From DATFYM01 sp035315065 (lineage in GTDB: Bacteria > Acidobacteriota > Terriglobia > UBA7540): a stretch of DNA of 56,202 nt. The stretch spans positions 1 through 56,202 of the forward strand of contig DATFYM010000016.1 of NCBI GenBank assembly GCA_035315065.1. The letters run 5' to 3'. Every line of letters starts with the position of its first letter. Position 1 is the stretch's first letter. The notes under the pieces were generated by a model, which worked only from the letters and a program-made list of their open reading frames with translations, had not been told where the DNA came from and made no database searches. Position numbers and translations under genes: made by a program. Below are positions 21,524 to 30,175 of this stretch, piece by piece.

Positions 21524-22387
21524 TTAGTGCGGCGCGACTTCTTCGGGTGAGAGGCGCCCCAACTGGAGCAGTCTTCGGCCAACCAGGAGGTACCAGATCA
21601 TCATCGAAAGCCCGCCGCCAACGGCTATTAACATCCCTGCGTCCGGCAACCTCCGCAGGAAGGTCGAGATGATTTCAACGACGATGAGCAGCACGTTTCC
21701 CAGAATTCCTGCGTAACCGGTCGCTTTGCTAAAAACCTTGCCCCTCAGCATGACTACGGAGATTACCAAGCTGGCAAATTCTATGAGGGGAATGCCAGCA
21801 CGGGTTCGTCCCTCGGCAAGCATCGCCTGCCCTGCCGCGATGAATAGAGATCTCTGCGCATCGGTGGTAGCACTTGCATATTGGCCGCTAAGCGAAAGCA
21901 TAGGGAAGGCCCTACTGCTTGCAATGTAGACCGCCACTCCCAAAAAGAAAAGGATGGTGCCGAGCGCCCCGAAAGCTTCGTTGTCTCGCCGGAGGGCGGA
22001 GTAGATGGCGACAAACGTCGGGGCTAAGAGGGCCGCTCCAATAATGTTCAAGAGACCGAGGTTGCGAAGTCCAAGGAACCAATGGCTCTGAAAGAGTGTG
22101 AACCAGTCGACGACGGTTACGGTCTGCTGCGTCAGGCGGGCCGCTCCCGGGAGGAAACCGATGGCGACTTCGGCTAGCGGCAGGGCTACTGCAATCAGGG
22201 CAGTGATTCCCCCGACTTGGTAGAGCGCTTTCCAGCCGGACTCTGCCGTTTCGGCATCAATAACCTGCGTTCGTTCCGATTGCGACACTCCGTTCTCATA
22301 CACCCGACGGCCTCTGAATGCAAGGCCCGGTCGGATTTCGGGTTGGTAGTGCCCCGCCCTTCCGACGCCCGAAATCGACTTTTTCAT
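21524..22387 (-). CDS. DUF4386-like integral membrane protein
   Basis: The product of about 287 residues has six to seven hydrophobic helices. The first 40 residues are hydrophilic and may not be translated, since an internal GTG is also possible. The arrangement (YQVGGITALIAVALPLAEV, LLNIIGAALLAPTFVAIYSAL, FASLVISVVML, a C-terminal LLVGRRLLQLG) resembles DUF4386 proteins, which have no known function. It ends 20 bases before the DinB-like gene, so the two may be cotranscribed. Confidence 0.7.
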   Translation of the reverse strand: MKKSISGVGRAGHYQPEIRPGLAFRGRRVYENGVSQSERTQVIDAETAESGWKALYQVGGITALIAVALPLAEVAIGFLPGAARLTQQTVTVVDWFTLFQSHWFLGLRNLGLLNIIGAALLAPTFVAIYSALRRDNEAFGALGTILFFLGVAVYIASSRAFPMLSLSGQYASATTDAQRSLFIAAGQAMLAEGRTRAGIPLIEFASLVISVVMLRGKVFSKATGYAGILGNVLLIVVEIISTFLRRLPDAGMLIAVGGGLSMMIWYLLVGRRLLQLGRLSPEEVAPH

Positions 22388-22445
22388 CACCCCGCCAAAC
22401 TGGAGTTAAACTTTCGGGCGACGATGTTGCTCTCCATGTTCGTGA

Positions 22446-22463
22446 GCGATATCATGATATCGC
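22446..22463. promoter_or_regulatory. Perfect 18-bp palindrome, TA operator candidate
   Basis: GCGATATCATGATATCGC is a perfect palindrome 20 bases upstream of the antitoxin ATG at 22484. VapB and FitA-type antitoxins bind such palindromes to repress their own operon, so this is the likely operator. Confidence 0.7.
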
Positions 22464-22483
22464 ATGATCTCAAGGAGGCGATG

Positions 22484-22732
22484 ATGGCACAATTTGTGGT
22501 CCGCAACGTGGAGAGCGCGGTCAAGGTACGGCTGCAGCGTCGTGCCCGGCGGAATGGTCGCAGCATGGAGGAAGAAGTACGCGAGATTCTGCGCAGCGCG
22601 GTAAGCGAAGAAGATGTTCCGGCGGCAGGACTGGGCACCGAAATTGCCAGTTTGTTTGCGAAGGTCGGCCTGGTTTCGGACATTCCTGAACTGCGGGGAC
22701 ACGAGATTAAGCCCGCCACATTTGAGCCATGA
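22484..22732 (+). CDS. Ribbon-helix-helix antitoxin (FitA/VapB-like)
   Basis: AAGGAGG precedes ATG 22484 by 5 bases. The 82-residue protein has an N-terminal ribbon-helix-helix (AQFVVRNVESAVKVRLQRRA, then NGRSMEEEVREILRSAV), matching FitA/Arc-type antitoxins. Its C-terminal tail would bind and block the PIN toxin encoded next. Its stop overlaps the toxin ATG (22729-22732). An 18-bp palindrome upstream is the probable autoregulatory site. Confidence 0.88.
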   Translation: MAQFVVRNVESAVKVRLQRRARRNGRSMEEEVREILRSAVSEEDVPAAGLGTEIASLFAKVGLVSDIPELRGHEIKPATFEP

Positions 22733-23136
22733 CCATTCTGGACACGAACGTACTCTCGGCCCTGATGCGCCAAACCCCGGACGCCAAGGTGGTCGCTTGG
22801 CTTGACCAGCAGCCTCGGACATCCATTTGGACGACTTCGGTCACGGTTTTTGAAGGCTTGCAGATCATGCCCGCTGGCAAGCGACGCTCCCTATTGATTC
22901 AGGCGTTCGAAGCTGTTCTCGACAAGATCGCGCATCGAGTCGCTCCCTTCGATATCGCGGCGGCGCAGCAGGCGGGCGACCTCATGGCGTCTCGACACAG
23001 GAAAGGTCGCCCGCGTGAACTGCGTGACACGATGATCGCTGGCTTCGTGCTTGCCCGTCATGCCGCGCTGGCAACTGGCAATACGGCGCACTTTGATGAT
23101 CTCTCGGTTCCGCTGATCAACCCTTGGGTGCCCTGA
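22729..23136 (+). CDS. PIN-domain toxin (FitB/VapC-like)
   Basis: The 135-residue PIN ribonuclease carries the acidic residues expected of the active site: Asp5 (MTILDTN), Glu42 (TVFEGL), Asp100 (ELRDTMIAG) and an Asp near 123 (NTAHFDDL). The fold and length match FitB/VapC toxins, which cleave RNA and are held inactive by the cognate antitoxin. It is coupled to the antitoxin by an ATGA overlap. Both genes look intact. Confidence 0.92.
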   Translation: MTILDTNVLSALMRQTPDAKVVAWLDQQPRTSIWTTSVTVFEGLQIMPAGKRRSLLIQAFEAVLDKIAHRVAPFDIAAAQQAGDLMASRHRKGRPRELRDTMIAGFVLARHAALATGNTAHFDDLSVPLINPWVP

Positions 23137-23556
23137 GTTTGTGAGTTTGAGCATCGCAGCAAAGAGCCGCAAAAGTAAAGGACGCGTCTGCGCTCGCTTC
23201 CTCTTGGGAAGGGCCGGGTGAGCTACCCGTGGCCCACGCTTCTCGGTCGGCCGCTGAAGACTGAAGGCCCGCCCCCAAAAGGCCAAGTTCCAACTCCCGA
23301 AAGTCGGCGAGCGCCGTCCGCCGAGAGTTGTGCCGCAAGTTTCCCTGCCGAGCCCACCGCTGCTCGACTGTTGGCCGACGGTCATTTTCATAGCTGAGAG
23401 CGTCCCGAACTGGCCAAATATGGTCGGTCACGAAAGAAGTAGCCGTTACCTTCCGGATCTTCTCTGCACCTTTGCGCCTCTACGTTGAAAGGTCTTTCAA
23501 AATCCAGAAGCCGAAGCCCGAAATCGTGTTAATGTCGGCCTAGGAGGATAGAATCT
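23137..23556. other. Non-coding gap with degenerate GCAAAGAGCCGC/GCACCTTTGCGCC repeat
   Basis: This 420-base gap holds no convincing gene. Near its left end CGCAGCAAAGAGCCGCAAAAG, and near its right end TTCTCTGCACCTTTGCGCC, resemble the arms of the CACAGAGGC repeat family, but the middle (GC-rich, about 280 bases) is much longer than in other copies. A GGAGG site for the DUF362 gene lies at the right end. Confidence 0.45.
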
Positions 23557-24720
23557 ATGATGCCAAACACTTGTTCGCGCCGGAAGTTCGTGGGAACGTT
23601 GGGAGCAGCGGCCGGGGTGTGGCTGGCTCGACCCGTGCTGGGTTGGGCGCGCCCGACTCCGGCAGGTTCGGCAGGCCGGGTTGCGATTGGCAAATGTCAC
23701 GAATATGGCCCTCAAGTGGCTGAGGCGCTCGCCAGCCTGTTCGATCAGTTGGGAGGCTTGGACGGATTGGTACGCGGGAAAACCGTGGCCATCAAACTCA
23801 ACCTCACGGGTGGCCCCGACAACCGGTTAGGCCAAACTCCGCCGGAACTGACCCACTGGGTGCACCCGGATGTGGTCGCGGCCACCGTCCATTTGCTGGG
23901 CAAGGCGGGAGCGCAGCGCATCCGCGTCCTCGAAAGCCCCATGGGAACGGCCCAGCCGCTGGAAGAATTCATGCTTCAGGCCAAGTGGGACCCGCACGAT
24001 TTCCTCAGCGCCGCGCCGCGGGTGGAATTTGAGAATACCAACTGCCTCGGCCAAGGGAAAAAGTACTCGCGACTCTGGGTGCCGGGCGGTGGCTTGATGT
24101 TCAACGGCTACGATCTGAACCATTCCTATGAAGACTGCGACGTCTTCGTCTCGGTGGCCAAGCTGAAAGAGCACTCCACCGCCGGCGTCACCCTTTCCAT
24201 AAAGAACTGTTTCGGGATCACTCCCTGCACGATTTACGGTCAAGGAGCCGGGCAGGATGAACCGAGCTTGGTCCCGAAAGGTGGCCGGGCAATGCTCCAC
24301 GACGGGAAGCGGCTGCCTTCGAAGAGCGCTCCCTCACCCCTGGCGGCTTATAGCTCGAAGGACCCTGGGTTCCGCGTGCCTCGGGTGACGGCCGACCTGG
24401 TGGCGGCGCGGCCTATCCATCTGGCGGTGATCGATGGAATCCACACCATGACGGCAGGTGAAGGTCCATGGACCGGGAGGAATAAGCCGGTGCAGCCTGG
24501 AGTGCTGGTGGCGGGGACGAACTGCGTGGCGACCGACGCCGTCTGCACCGCGCTGATGGGATTCGATCCCATGGCGGACCGGGGAACCGCTCCGTTCGAG
24601 AAGTGCGACAGCACCCTGAAGCTGGCCGAACAACTGGGCCTCGGCACGCGCGACCTGAATCGGATCGAGGTGCTTGGGACTCCGATTGCGGAGGCGCGGA
24701 TGAACTTTCGCAGTGTGTGA
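23557..24720 (+). CDS. DUF362 protein, Tat-exported
   Basis: TAGGAGG precedes the ATG. The 387-residue protein has a twin-arginine-like N-terminus (CSRRKFVGTLGAAAGVWLA) and a DUF362 domain: VAIKLNLTGGPDN, VFVSVAKLKEHSTAGVTLS, IKNCFGITPC, and later LAVIDGIHTMTAGEGP with VATDAVCTALMGFDP. DUF362 proteins often accompany iron-sulfur proteins, but no 4Fe-4S motif is present here. The role is unknown; the predicted location is the periplasm. Confidence 0.85.
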   Translation: MMPNTCSRRKFVGTLGAAAGVWLARPVLGWARPTPAGSAGRVAIGKCHEYGPQVAEALASLFDQLGGLDGLVRGKTVAIKLNLTGGPDNRLGQTPPELTHWVHPDVVAATVHLLGKAGAQRIRVLESPMGTAQPLEEFMLQAKWDPHDFLSAAPRVEFENTNCLGQGKKYSRLWVPGGGLMFNGYDLNHSYEDCDVFVSVAKLKEHSTAGVTLSIKNCFGITPCTIYGQGAGQDEPSLVPKGGRAMLHDGKRLPSKSAPSPLAAYSSKDPGFRVPRVTADLVAARPIHLAVIDGIHTMTAGEGPWTGRNKPVQPGVLVAGTNCVATDAVCTALMGFDPMADRGTAPFEKCDSTLKLAEQLGLGTRDLNRIEVLGTPIAEARMNFRSV

Positions 24721-24730
24721 CGAGGTGCCA

Positions 24731-24907
24731 AGATTAGAGACGCAGCGGCACAGAGAAGAAACGAGGAGCAATGAATGATGAACCGATGAAGGATGAACGA
24801 GAAACGAAGAACGGACGCACGTTTATTGCGCGGCGTTCTTGGCTCCTCGTTCATAATTCATCGTTCAGCGTTTTCTCTCCGTGCCTCTGTGTCCCTGTGT
24901 TGGAAAG
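24731..24907. repeat. Nested hairpin element, CACAGAG and GAATGATGAA words
   Basis: The outer arms are AGACGCAGCGGCACAGAGA and TCTCTCCGTGCCTCTGTGT. Inside lies a second pair, GAGCAATGAATGATGAACC against CGTTCATAATTCATCGTTC, and a third, GAACGGACGCACG against the CGCGGCGTTCTT side. The element ends just before the first nucleoside-hydrolase-like gene and seems to replace its expected 5' end. Confidence 0.75.
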
Positions 24908-24918
24908 CTCTCTGCAAA

Positions 24919-25947
24919 GTGGAAAAGATCAAAGTCATTGTTGACCAGGACGCCCGCGGGCCTGGAACCAGCGACATGCAGGCGATCCTGGTGTTCCTCC
25001 AGTCGAACGCCTTTGAAGTCCTCGGCATCACCACCGTCAGCGGCGATCAGTGGGTGAGGGAGGAAACGCAGCACGTTCTGCGTCTGCTGGAAATCGCCGG
25101 GCGCACGGACGTCCCCGTGATCCAGGGAGCTGAGTATCCCCTGCTCAACTCCAAGGAAGAGACCGAACGCTGGGAAGCGCTCTACGGCAAGATCGAGTAC
25201 AAGGGTTGCTGGACCGAGAGATTCGCGGCCGGGCGCTCCCTGATCTTCGAGCATTTCTACCACCCGCCGGAAGTCGTGCCGCCACTCCCCGAAGGCGCGC
25301 CGCAGATCAAGGTACATCCGGGCACGGCCGCGCAGTTCATGGTGGAGATGGTCCACCGGTATCCCGGTGAGGTGGTCATCTGGTCGGGAGCGCCGTTGAC
25401 CAACGTCGCCCTCGCCTTGCGGCTCGCTCCCGAAGTGGCGACGCTGGCCCGAGAGTTCGTGCTGATGGGCGGCGGGATCTACGCCGACAAGGGCGGCATC
25501 CGGGTCACCGACGCGCGCCGCGAGTTCAACTGGTGGTTCGACCCAGAGGCCGCGCGCATCGCGCTGCGAGCGCCGTGGAAGAAGGTCACTATCACGCCCA
25601 TCGACATTTCGGTGAAGACCCGCCTCAGCGATGCCATGCGAGAGGAAATCGCTCGCGCCGATACTCCGGTGGCGCGTTACCTGGCGCAGTACTCACTCTC
25701 GGGGTATATGTGGGACGAAATCTCCGGTATCGCGCTGATCGAACCCTCTATCATCACCTCGCAAAAGCAGTTGTACGTGGATGTGGACATCGACCACGGC
25801 GCGGGTTACGGCAACACGCTGTTCTGGGAGGTAGGCAACGCCGTTCCGCCCTACGCGCGCCTGGCGACGGTACAGTTTGATCTGGATACCGAAAGATTCT
25901 ATCGGATTTATGTTGACCTGATGGTACGCCCATCGCGGCGGTTGTGA
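24919..25947 (+). CDS. Nucleoside-hydrolase-like protein, no signal peptide
   Basis: Start uncertain: GTG at 24919 is the first plausible start after the repeat, giving 342 residues; further upstream the open frame is repeat-derived. The fold resembles inosine/uridine-preferring nucleoside hydrolases (EVLGITTVSGDQ, ILMGGG-like FVLMGGGIYADKGG, REFNWWFDPEAARIAL). The canonical DTDPGxDD metal-binding motif is replaced by DQDARGPGTSD, so the substrate may differ. The paralogue at 26621-27709 has a signal peptide that this copy lacks. Confidence 0.8.
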   Translation: MEKIKVIVDQDARGPGTSDMQAILVFLQSNAFEVLGITTVSGDQWVREETQHVLRLLEIAGRTDVPVIQGAEYPLLNSKEETERWEALYGKIEYKGCWTERFAAGRSLIFEHFYHPPEVVPPLPEGAPQIKVHPGTAAQFMVEMVHRYPGEVVIWSGAPLTNVALALRLAPEVATLAREFVLMGGGIYADKGGIRVTDARREFNWWFDPEAARIALRAPWKKVTITPIDISVKTRLSDAMREEIARADTPVARYLAQYSLSGYMWDEISGIALIEPSIITSQKQLYVDVDIDHGAGYGNTLFWEVGNAVPPYARLATVQFDLDTERFYRIYVDLMVRPSRRL

Positions 25948-26118
25948 GGTTCGGTTCTCCATGGTGTTAGGGGCGGGAGGAGAATTGGGGCGCAAGACGC
26001 CCGGCGTCACAAGGTTTGAGGCACCAGTAGCATTTAGATTAGCTGCGGCAAGTCACTCGAGATGGCCGAGTTTCTCCGGGCCTGCGCGCTTGACTTCGTA
26101 GGAAACGGAGGGCATACC

Positions 26119-26508
26119 ATGAGGCGCAAAAGGAAGTCTTCAGGTTTTGCGTGGAGCAAGAGAGCCCACCGGGGGTTCCACGGCTACCCCGTCGCCACCA
26201 TCGCCTTCTACGGCCCGACCGCCGACCTCGCGACCAAGGTGGCGGTGGGTATCGTGCGCGGCGAAAACCAGGAGCCCAACCCGCTCGAACGCTGGTACTC
26301 CCAGGATGTGGACCTGCGTTTCGACCGCGCGGTCGGCGAGCAGGTCCTCGCCTTCCTGCAAGAACACGGCGCCCGGTCCGTGATTGCTACCGACGGAATC
26401 ATCGGGTGCCCGCACGAAGAAGGGATAGACTACCCGGAAGGGAAACCCTGCCCACAGTGTCCGTACTGGGCCGGTCGTGACCGGTTCACGCATGAGCGAA
26501 TCCATTGA
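26119..26508 (+). CDS. Hypothetical protein with C-terminal Cys cluster
   Basis: ATG 26119 follows GGAGGG by 6 bases (129 residues); the frame is open upstream to 26062. The N-terminus is basic (MRRKRKSSGF). The core GYPVATIAFYGPTADLAT resembles a small alpha/beta protein. The C-terminus carries Cys-rich IIGCPHEEG and GKPCPQCPYW, a possible metal-binding knuckle. I recognise a conserved-looking hypothetical without an assigned function. It sits between two nucleoside-hydrolase-like genes. Confidence 0.65.
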   Translation: MRRKRKSSGFAWSKRAHRGFHGYPVATIAFYGPTADLATKVAVGIVRGENQEPNPLERWYSQDVDLRFDRAVGEQVLAFLQEHGARSVIATDGIIGCPHEEGIDYPEGKPCPQCPYWAGRDRFTHERIH

Positions 26509-26620
26509 GTCGCGCGGCAATGAGGAGGGTGAAGGGAAAGAACCATTCAACCGTGGACCGGCCTGTGTATTGGAAGCCTTCACAATTTGGCACTCAGGAA
26601 AATGTGAACAAAGATCAGCC

Positions 26621-27709
26621 ATGAAACAGGCGCTCCTGGTGTTTGCTTTGACCCCGATCTTGCTTGCTCCTGCGGCTTTCGCTGAAGCGCGCCGCAAGGT
26701 GATTGTCGATGAGGACGCGGCTGGGCCGGGCGGCAGCAACCTCCAAGCGATCATGACCCTGGTCCAGTCGCCGGCGGTGGAGACGCTCGGCATTGCGGTA
26801 GTCACCGGCGACCAGTGGCGCGACGAGGAGCTTGCCCACACGCTGCGCCTGCTCGAAATCGTCGGACGGACGGATATCCCGGTGCTGCCGGGCGCCGTGT
26901 TTCCGCTGGTCCACACGCGCGAGCAGGCTCTCCTCGACGAGCAACTCTATGGCAAGATCAACTACATGGGCGCCTGGGATCCTCACTGGTGGCACGAGCC
27001 TTTTGCGGTTCCGCCCTCGGCAGTTCCTGAGGGAATGCCCACCGCCAAGCCCTTGAGTGAGGACGCCGCCCACTTCATGATTCGCATGGTGCACCAATAC
27101 CCGCACCAGGTCACCATCGTTGCCGTGGGCCCCATGACCGATGTGGCGCTCGCCCTACGCCTCGATTCGGACTTCGCGCAATTGGCTCAGGAACTCGTCT
27201 TCATGGGTGGAAGCCTCAACCCGCTTTCGAACGATCCCGAATGGGAAAGCGATCCGCGGCACGAGTTCAACTTCTGGTTCGACCCGGAGGCCGCGCACAT
27301 CGTGCTCAGCGCTCATTGGGCCAAGGTCACCGGCGTTCCGGTAGACGTTTCCATCAAGACGCATTTCACGCGCGCGATGGCAGAAGAAATCGCAAGGAGC
27401 GGGACGCCCCTCGGCCGCTACTGGCTGAAGTACTACAATTCGGACATCGACTATATGTGGGACGAACTGGCCGCCGCGGCGTGGATCGATCCGAGCATCA
27501 CCACGGTGGAGAGGGAGTACACCCTGGACGTCAATATCGAGCGCGGGCCCAACTACGGCGACACGCTCGCGTGGCCCGAGCGCGACAAGCCGCGGCTGAC
27601 CGGCACGCCGGTGCATGTGCTGATGGATGTGAACAACGGCAAGTTCGACAAGCTCTTTGTGGACCTGATGTCATCTTCCACGCCCAAGGCGGCGACAGGC
27701 TCACGCTAA
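26621..27709 (+). CDS. Exported nucleoside-hydrolase-like protein
   Basis: The ATG at 26621 opens a signal peptide (MKQALLVFALTPILLAPAAFA), giving 362 residues and predicting export. The body is paralogous to 24919-25947: VVTGDQWRDEELAHTLRLLE, FMGGSLNPLSND, HEFNFWFDPEAAHIVLS. As in that copy, the metal site is DEDAAGPGGSN, not DTDPGxDD. The ribosome-binding site is weak. It may hydrolyse a ribosyl compound in the periplasm, but with two altered acidic positions activity is uncertain. Confidence 0.82.
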   Translation: MKQALLVFALTPILLAPAAFAEARRKVIVDEDAAGPGGSNLQAIMTLVQSPAVETLGIAVVTGDQWRDEELAHTLRLLEIVGRTDIPVLPGAVFPLVHTREQALLDEQLYGKINYMGAWDPHWWHEPFAVPPSAVPEGMPTAKPLSEDAAHFMIRMVHQYPHQVTIVAVGPMTDVALALRLDSDFAQLAQELVFMGGSLNPLSNDPEWESDPRHEFNFWFDPEAAHIVLSAHWAKVTGVPVDVSIKTHFTRAMAEEIARSGTPLGRYWLKYYNSDIDYMWDELAAAAWIDPSITTVEREYTLDVNIERGPNYGDTLAWPERDKPRLTGTPVHVLMDVNNGKFDKLFVDLMSSSTPKAATGSR

Positions 27710-27961
27710 GCGTCCGGTAGCCTGGGAGCGTGATGGCCGTCTCTTCGCCCCGCGCAGGGCACGCCCGCCCACTATTGCCCGCAACCTCAAATGAGGCCGC
27801 CGTCGGAGCAGGTCGTGCTGGAAGGGAAGAGAAGAGCGCGGCGCGCGGGTTAGCTTTCACACGGCACCGCGCCGCCTGTCGATGGCCTTCGCCGCGACAG
27901 AAGTTCCTCCTTGGGCGCCAATCTGAAAATTTCTAATTCCTGATTTTCAATTCAACATCAT

Positions 27962-29044
27962 TCATATTTTTTCTTGCTGGCCATTCGGCACTGTGGTTGG
28001 GCCCCTAACGTTGTGGGCCGCGCCTGCTTTCCCGTCGCCCGGGTCTTTCTTCACGTCGAAGCTGACGGCCATGCCCTCAGTGAGCTTGGCGAAGTCGAGT
28101 CCCTGAAGGTCCGTCAGGTGGAAGAAATAATCGTGGCCGTCCGTCGCTCGAATGAAGCCGAATCCACGTTCCGAGACCAGGTGGGTGATGGCGCCGCTGA
28201 GCCAGCGTCCCAGCCGGGTACCGTTTTCGGCCGGCGCCGGCCCGCCGCCCGGGTTTGGCGCGGACACGAAATCCCGCTGCGCTTCTTCTTTCTGTCGGGC
28301 AAATTCCGCCCGGCACTCGTCGCAATAGAACCTCTGACCCTTGCGCGGGTGGAAGGTGGTCCACACCTTTCGGTCACCGGAGTGGGCAGGTGACTGGCAC
28401 TCGAGCTGGTGGGGTTCGTATTTCAGCTCCAGCTTCTCCAGCAGGTCGTCGAGCCAGATGATGTCGAAGTCCTTCACCCGCGCCTGGTCGCGCGGGTCGG
28501 AGAAATCGGGCGCGCAACTTTCCCGAATGCTGGCGATGGCCACGCGCTTGCCAAGACGCCGCACGTGCTGCAGCATGGGTTTGAAATCCTGGTCGCCGAT
28601 CACCGCCACCGCGATATCGTACGCGAAAGGAATGGCCGCGTAATAGAGCATGGTGGTGGCCAGGGCGATGTCGACGCACTTTTCCTTGGGAACGAAGGTG
28701 TCCTTGGGGGCGCGTTCGGCCTGCCGCAGGCGCCGGCCCATGAAGTTGACGGGGAAGATCTCCACTTCGTAGTGGTATTCCTCCTTCAGCATGGCGAAAA
28801 ACTCCAGACGGCGTTGCACGTCGTCGTCGTCGTGCAGATCGTAATTGGCTGCGTAACTGCCGAACAGAAATGAGCGGACCACGTCGATCTCCGCCGAGCC
28901 AAGCTGCCGGCTAATCTCGCCGGCCAGCACTCCCGGCAGTCTCCCGAAGTCGACGTGATAATCGGGATTGCCGAACGCTTCCGCAAGGCGGAGCTGGTTC
29001 GCGTAAAGCCACGTCCCGTCGATGAACAACATGACTTTTGCCAT
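27962..29044 (-). CDS. NYN (DUF88/LabA-like) nuclease domain fused to a cold-shock domain
   Basis: The 360-residue protein starts with a NYN/PIN-like domain (residues 1-190) with the expected acidic residues: FIDGTWLY, KCVDIALATTML, VIGDQDFKPMLQH. A linker with a possible zinc knuckle (LECQS to YCDEC, about 215-245) follows. A C-terminal cold-shock domain (about 280-345) carries RNP1-like ERGFGFIRA and RNP2-like HDYFFHLTDL. NYN domains are metal-dependent RNases, and the cold-shock domain would bind single-stranded nucleic acid. This suggests a cytoplasmic RNA-processing or RNA-decay enzyme. The gene stands alone. Confidence 0.85.
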   Translation of the reverse strand: MAKVMLFIDGTWLYANQLRLAEAFGNPDYHVDFGRLPGVLAGEISRQLGSAEIDVVRSFLFGSYAANYDLHDDDDVQRRLEFFAMLKEEYHYEVEIFPVNFMGRRLRQAERAPKDTFVPKEKCVDIALATTMLYYAAIPFAYDIAVAVIGDQDFKPMLQHVRRLGKRVAIASIRESCAPDFSDPRDQARVKDFDIIWLDDLLEKLELKYEPHQLECQSPAHSGDRKVWTTFHPRKGQRFYCDECRAEFARQKEEAQRDFVSAPNPGGGPAPAENGTRLGRWLSGAITHLVSERGFGFIRATDGHDYFFHLTDLQGLDFAKLTEGMAVSFDVKKDPGDGKAGAAHNVRGPTTVPNGQQEKI

Positions 29045-29049
29045 AAAAG

Positions 29050-29194
29050 AGGGAGTAGGCAGTCGGGAGTAGGGAGTCGGGATTGCCGTTAGTTCTCTTC
29101 CCTATTCCCTATTTCCCCGGTCCCAATCCGCATTCTCCGTAATCGTGACCTTTTCTTTCCCTATTCCCTACTCCCTACTCCCTACTCCCTGCCC
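29050..29194. repeat. Hairpin element, GGGAGTA heptamer family
   Basis: GGGAGTAGGCAGTCGGGAGT words at the left are answered by TTCCCTACTCCCTACTCCC words at the right, with an internal CTTCCCTATTCCCTATTTCC tract. It fills the gap between two minus-strand genes. The element at 41130-41288 uses the same word. Confidence 0.85.
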
Positions 29195-29195
29195 C

Positions 29196-29915
29196 TCAGT
29201 CGTGACCGCCAATGTAAAGCTGTAGCATTTTTTCCCAGTAAGGCCAGTCGTGGGCGAACCCGTCCCACAGGCGCAGGGCGTGCCAGATATCCTTGCTCCA
29301 TAAGATTCCAGAAAAGTAGATGTTGTTGGCGCAACCCGAGTCGGTGCGTCCGGTCGTCAGGATGATGTCCATCTTCTTCATGGCGGCCAGTCGTGCGGCG
29401 TCCTGTTCGTGCATCATGAAGTCGCAGGGATTATTGAAATAGACTTCATCGTCGGAGTAGCCAGCCGTGAAGCGTTTGATGTCGTAATAGCCGCTCATCG
29501 CCAGGACACGATTGACGACGGCAGGATGGCGAAAAGCGAAATTGACGGCGTGGTAGGCGCCGAAGCTCGCGCCGGTAACGATGAGAAACGGATTGGAGCT
29601 CATCCGCGCCGTGAACGGCACCACCTCCTCGAGCAGGTAGCGGTCGTACTGGGTGTGGCGCGCGGCGCGATCGTGGGGCGGAAGGTGGTCTGCATACCAG
29701 CTTTCCGCATCGACGCTATCCAGGCAGAACAACTGGATCTGGCCCTTGTTCAGTCGCTCAGAAAGCGCGCTCACTAATCCCCGGTCTTCCCAGTCGTGGA
29801 AACGGCCCATCGAAGTTGGGAAAGCCAGCACGCGCGCCCCTGCATGGCCGAACACCAACATTTCCATATCGCGGCCGAGCGCCTGGCTGGAGTGACGGAA
29901 ATATTCCCTGTACAT
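29196..29915 (-). CDS. Alpha/beta-hydrolase esterase (esterase D-like)
   Basis: The 239-residue protein has the nucleophile elbow GASFGAYHA, with the catalytic Ser in the middle, and a C-terminal HDWPYW motif likely to hold the catalytic His. Other segments (VLAFPTSMGRFHDWEDRG, VLAMSGYYDIKRF) match esterase D-type or starch-synthase-associated esterases common in Acidobacteriota. No signal peptide is seen, so it is probably cytoplasmic. Substrate unknown. Confidence 0.82.
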   Translation of the reverse strand: MYREYFRHSSQALGRDMEMLVFGHAGARVLAFPTSMGRFHDWEDRGLVSALSERLNKGQIQLFCLDSVDAESWYADHLPPHDRAARHTQYDRYLLEEVVPFTARMSSNPFLIVTGASFGAYHAVNFAFRHPAVVNRVLAMSGYYDIKRFTAGYSDDEVYFNNPCDFMMHEQDAARLAAMKKMDIILTTGRTDSGCANNIYFSGILWSKDIWHALRLWDGFAHDWPYWEKMLQLYIGGHD

Positions 29916-29940
29916 TAGATCCTTTTCTCAGCAAGCTGGG

Positions 29941-30046
29941 GATATTGAGCGATTGTATGATCGGGTGATTGAGTGATTGAAGAAAAAACCGGCTCATTGC
30001 TGTTTCTCATCACACAATCACCCAATCGCCCATTCACTCAATGATT
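29941..30046. repeat. Hairpin element, GATTGAGTGATTGA family
   Basis: GGGTGATTGAGTGATTGAAG at the left is complemented by CACACAATCACCCAATCGCC and CATTCACTCAATGATT at the right. It is related to the CATTGAG elements at 45328-45417 and 51781-51871. The last codons of the doubtful small frame 30038-30175 lie in its right arm. Confidence 0.75.
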
Positions 30047-30175
30047 CCAGATATCGTGCCACGCCGTGCAGGCGATGTTCTCGGCAATGGAGAATACTTC
30101 TTGGCGCGATTGGATCACGTCATAGACTTCATTAACAGTCCTCCCTCTTGCTGAACGACGGCCCGGGACGAGCAT
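30038..30175 (-). CDS. Doubtful 45-residue protein
   Basis: An ATG at 30175 gives 45 residues whose C-terminal part (VNEVYDVIQSRQEVFSIAEN) reads like a conserved helical segment and ends in HDIWNH. AGGGAGG lies inside the frame, just before a GTT codon, so translation may begin there at a non-standard start. The stop codon comes from the adjoining repeat. I recognise no family and give it low confidence. Confidence 0.25.
   Translation of the reverse strand: MLVPGRRSARGRTVNEVYDVIQSRQEVFSIAENIACTAWHDIWNH

Noticed and set aside
23117..23431. 104-residue minus-strand frame downstream of the PIN toxin
   Set aside because: The translation is repeat-like and the frame covers a gap that contains a degenerate repeat. 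There is no ribosome-binding site.
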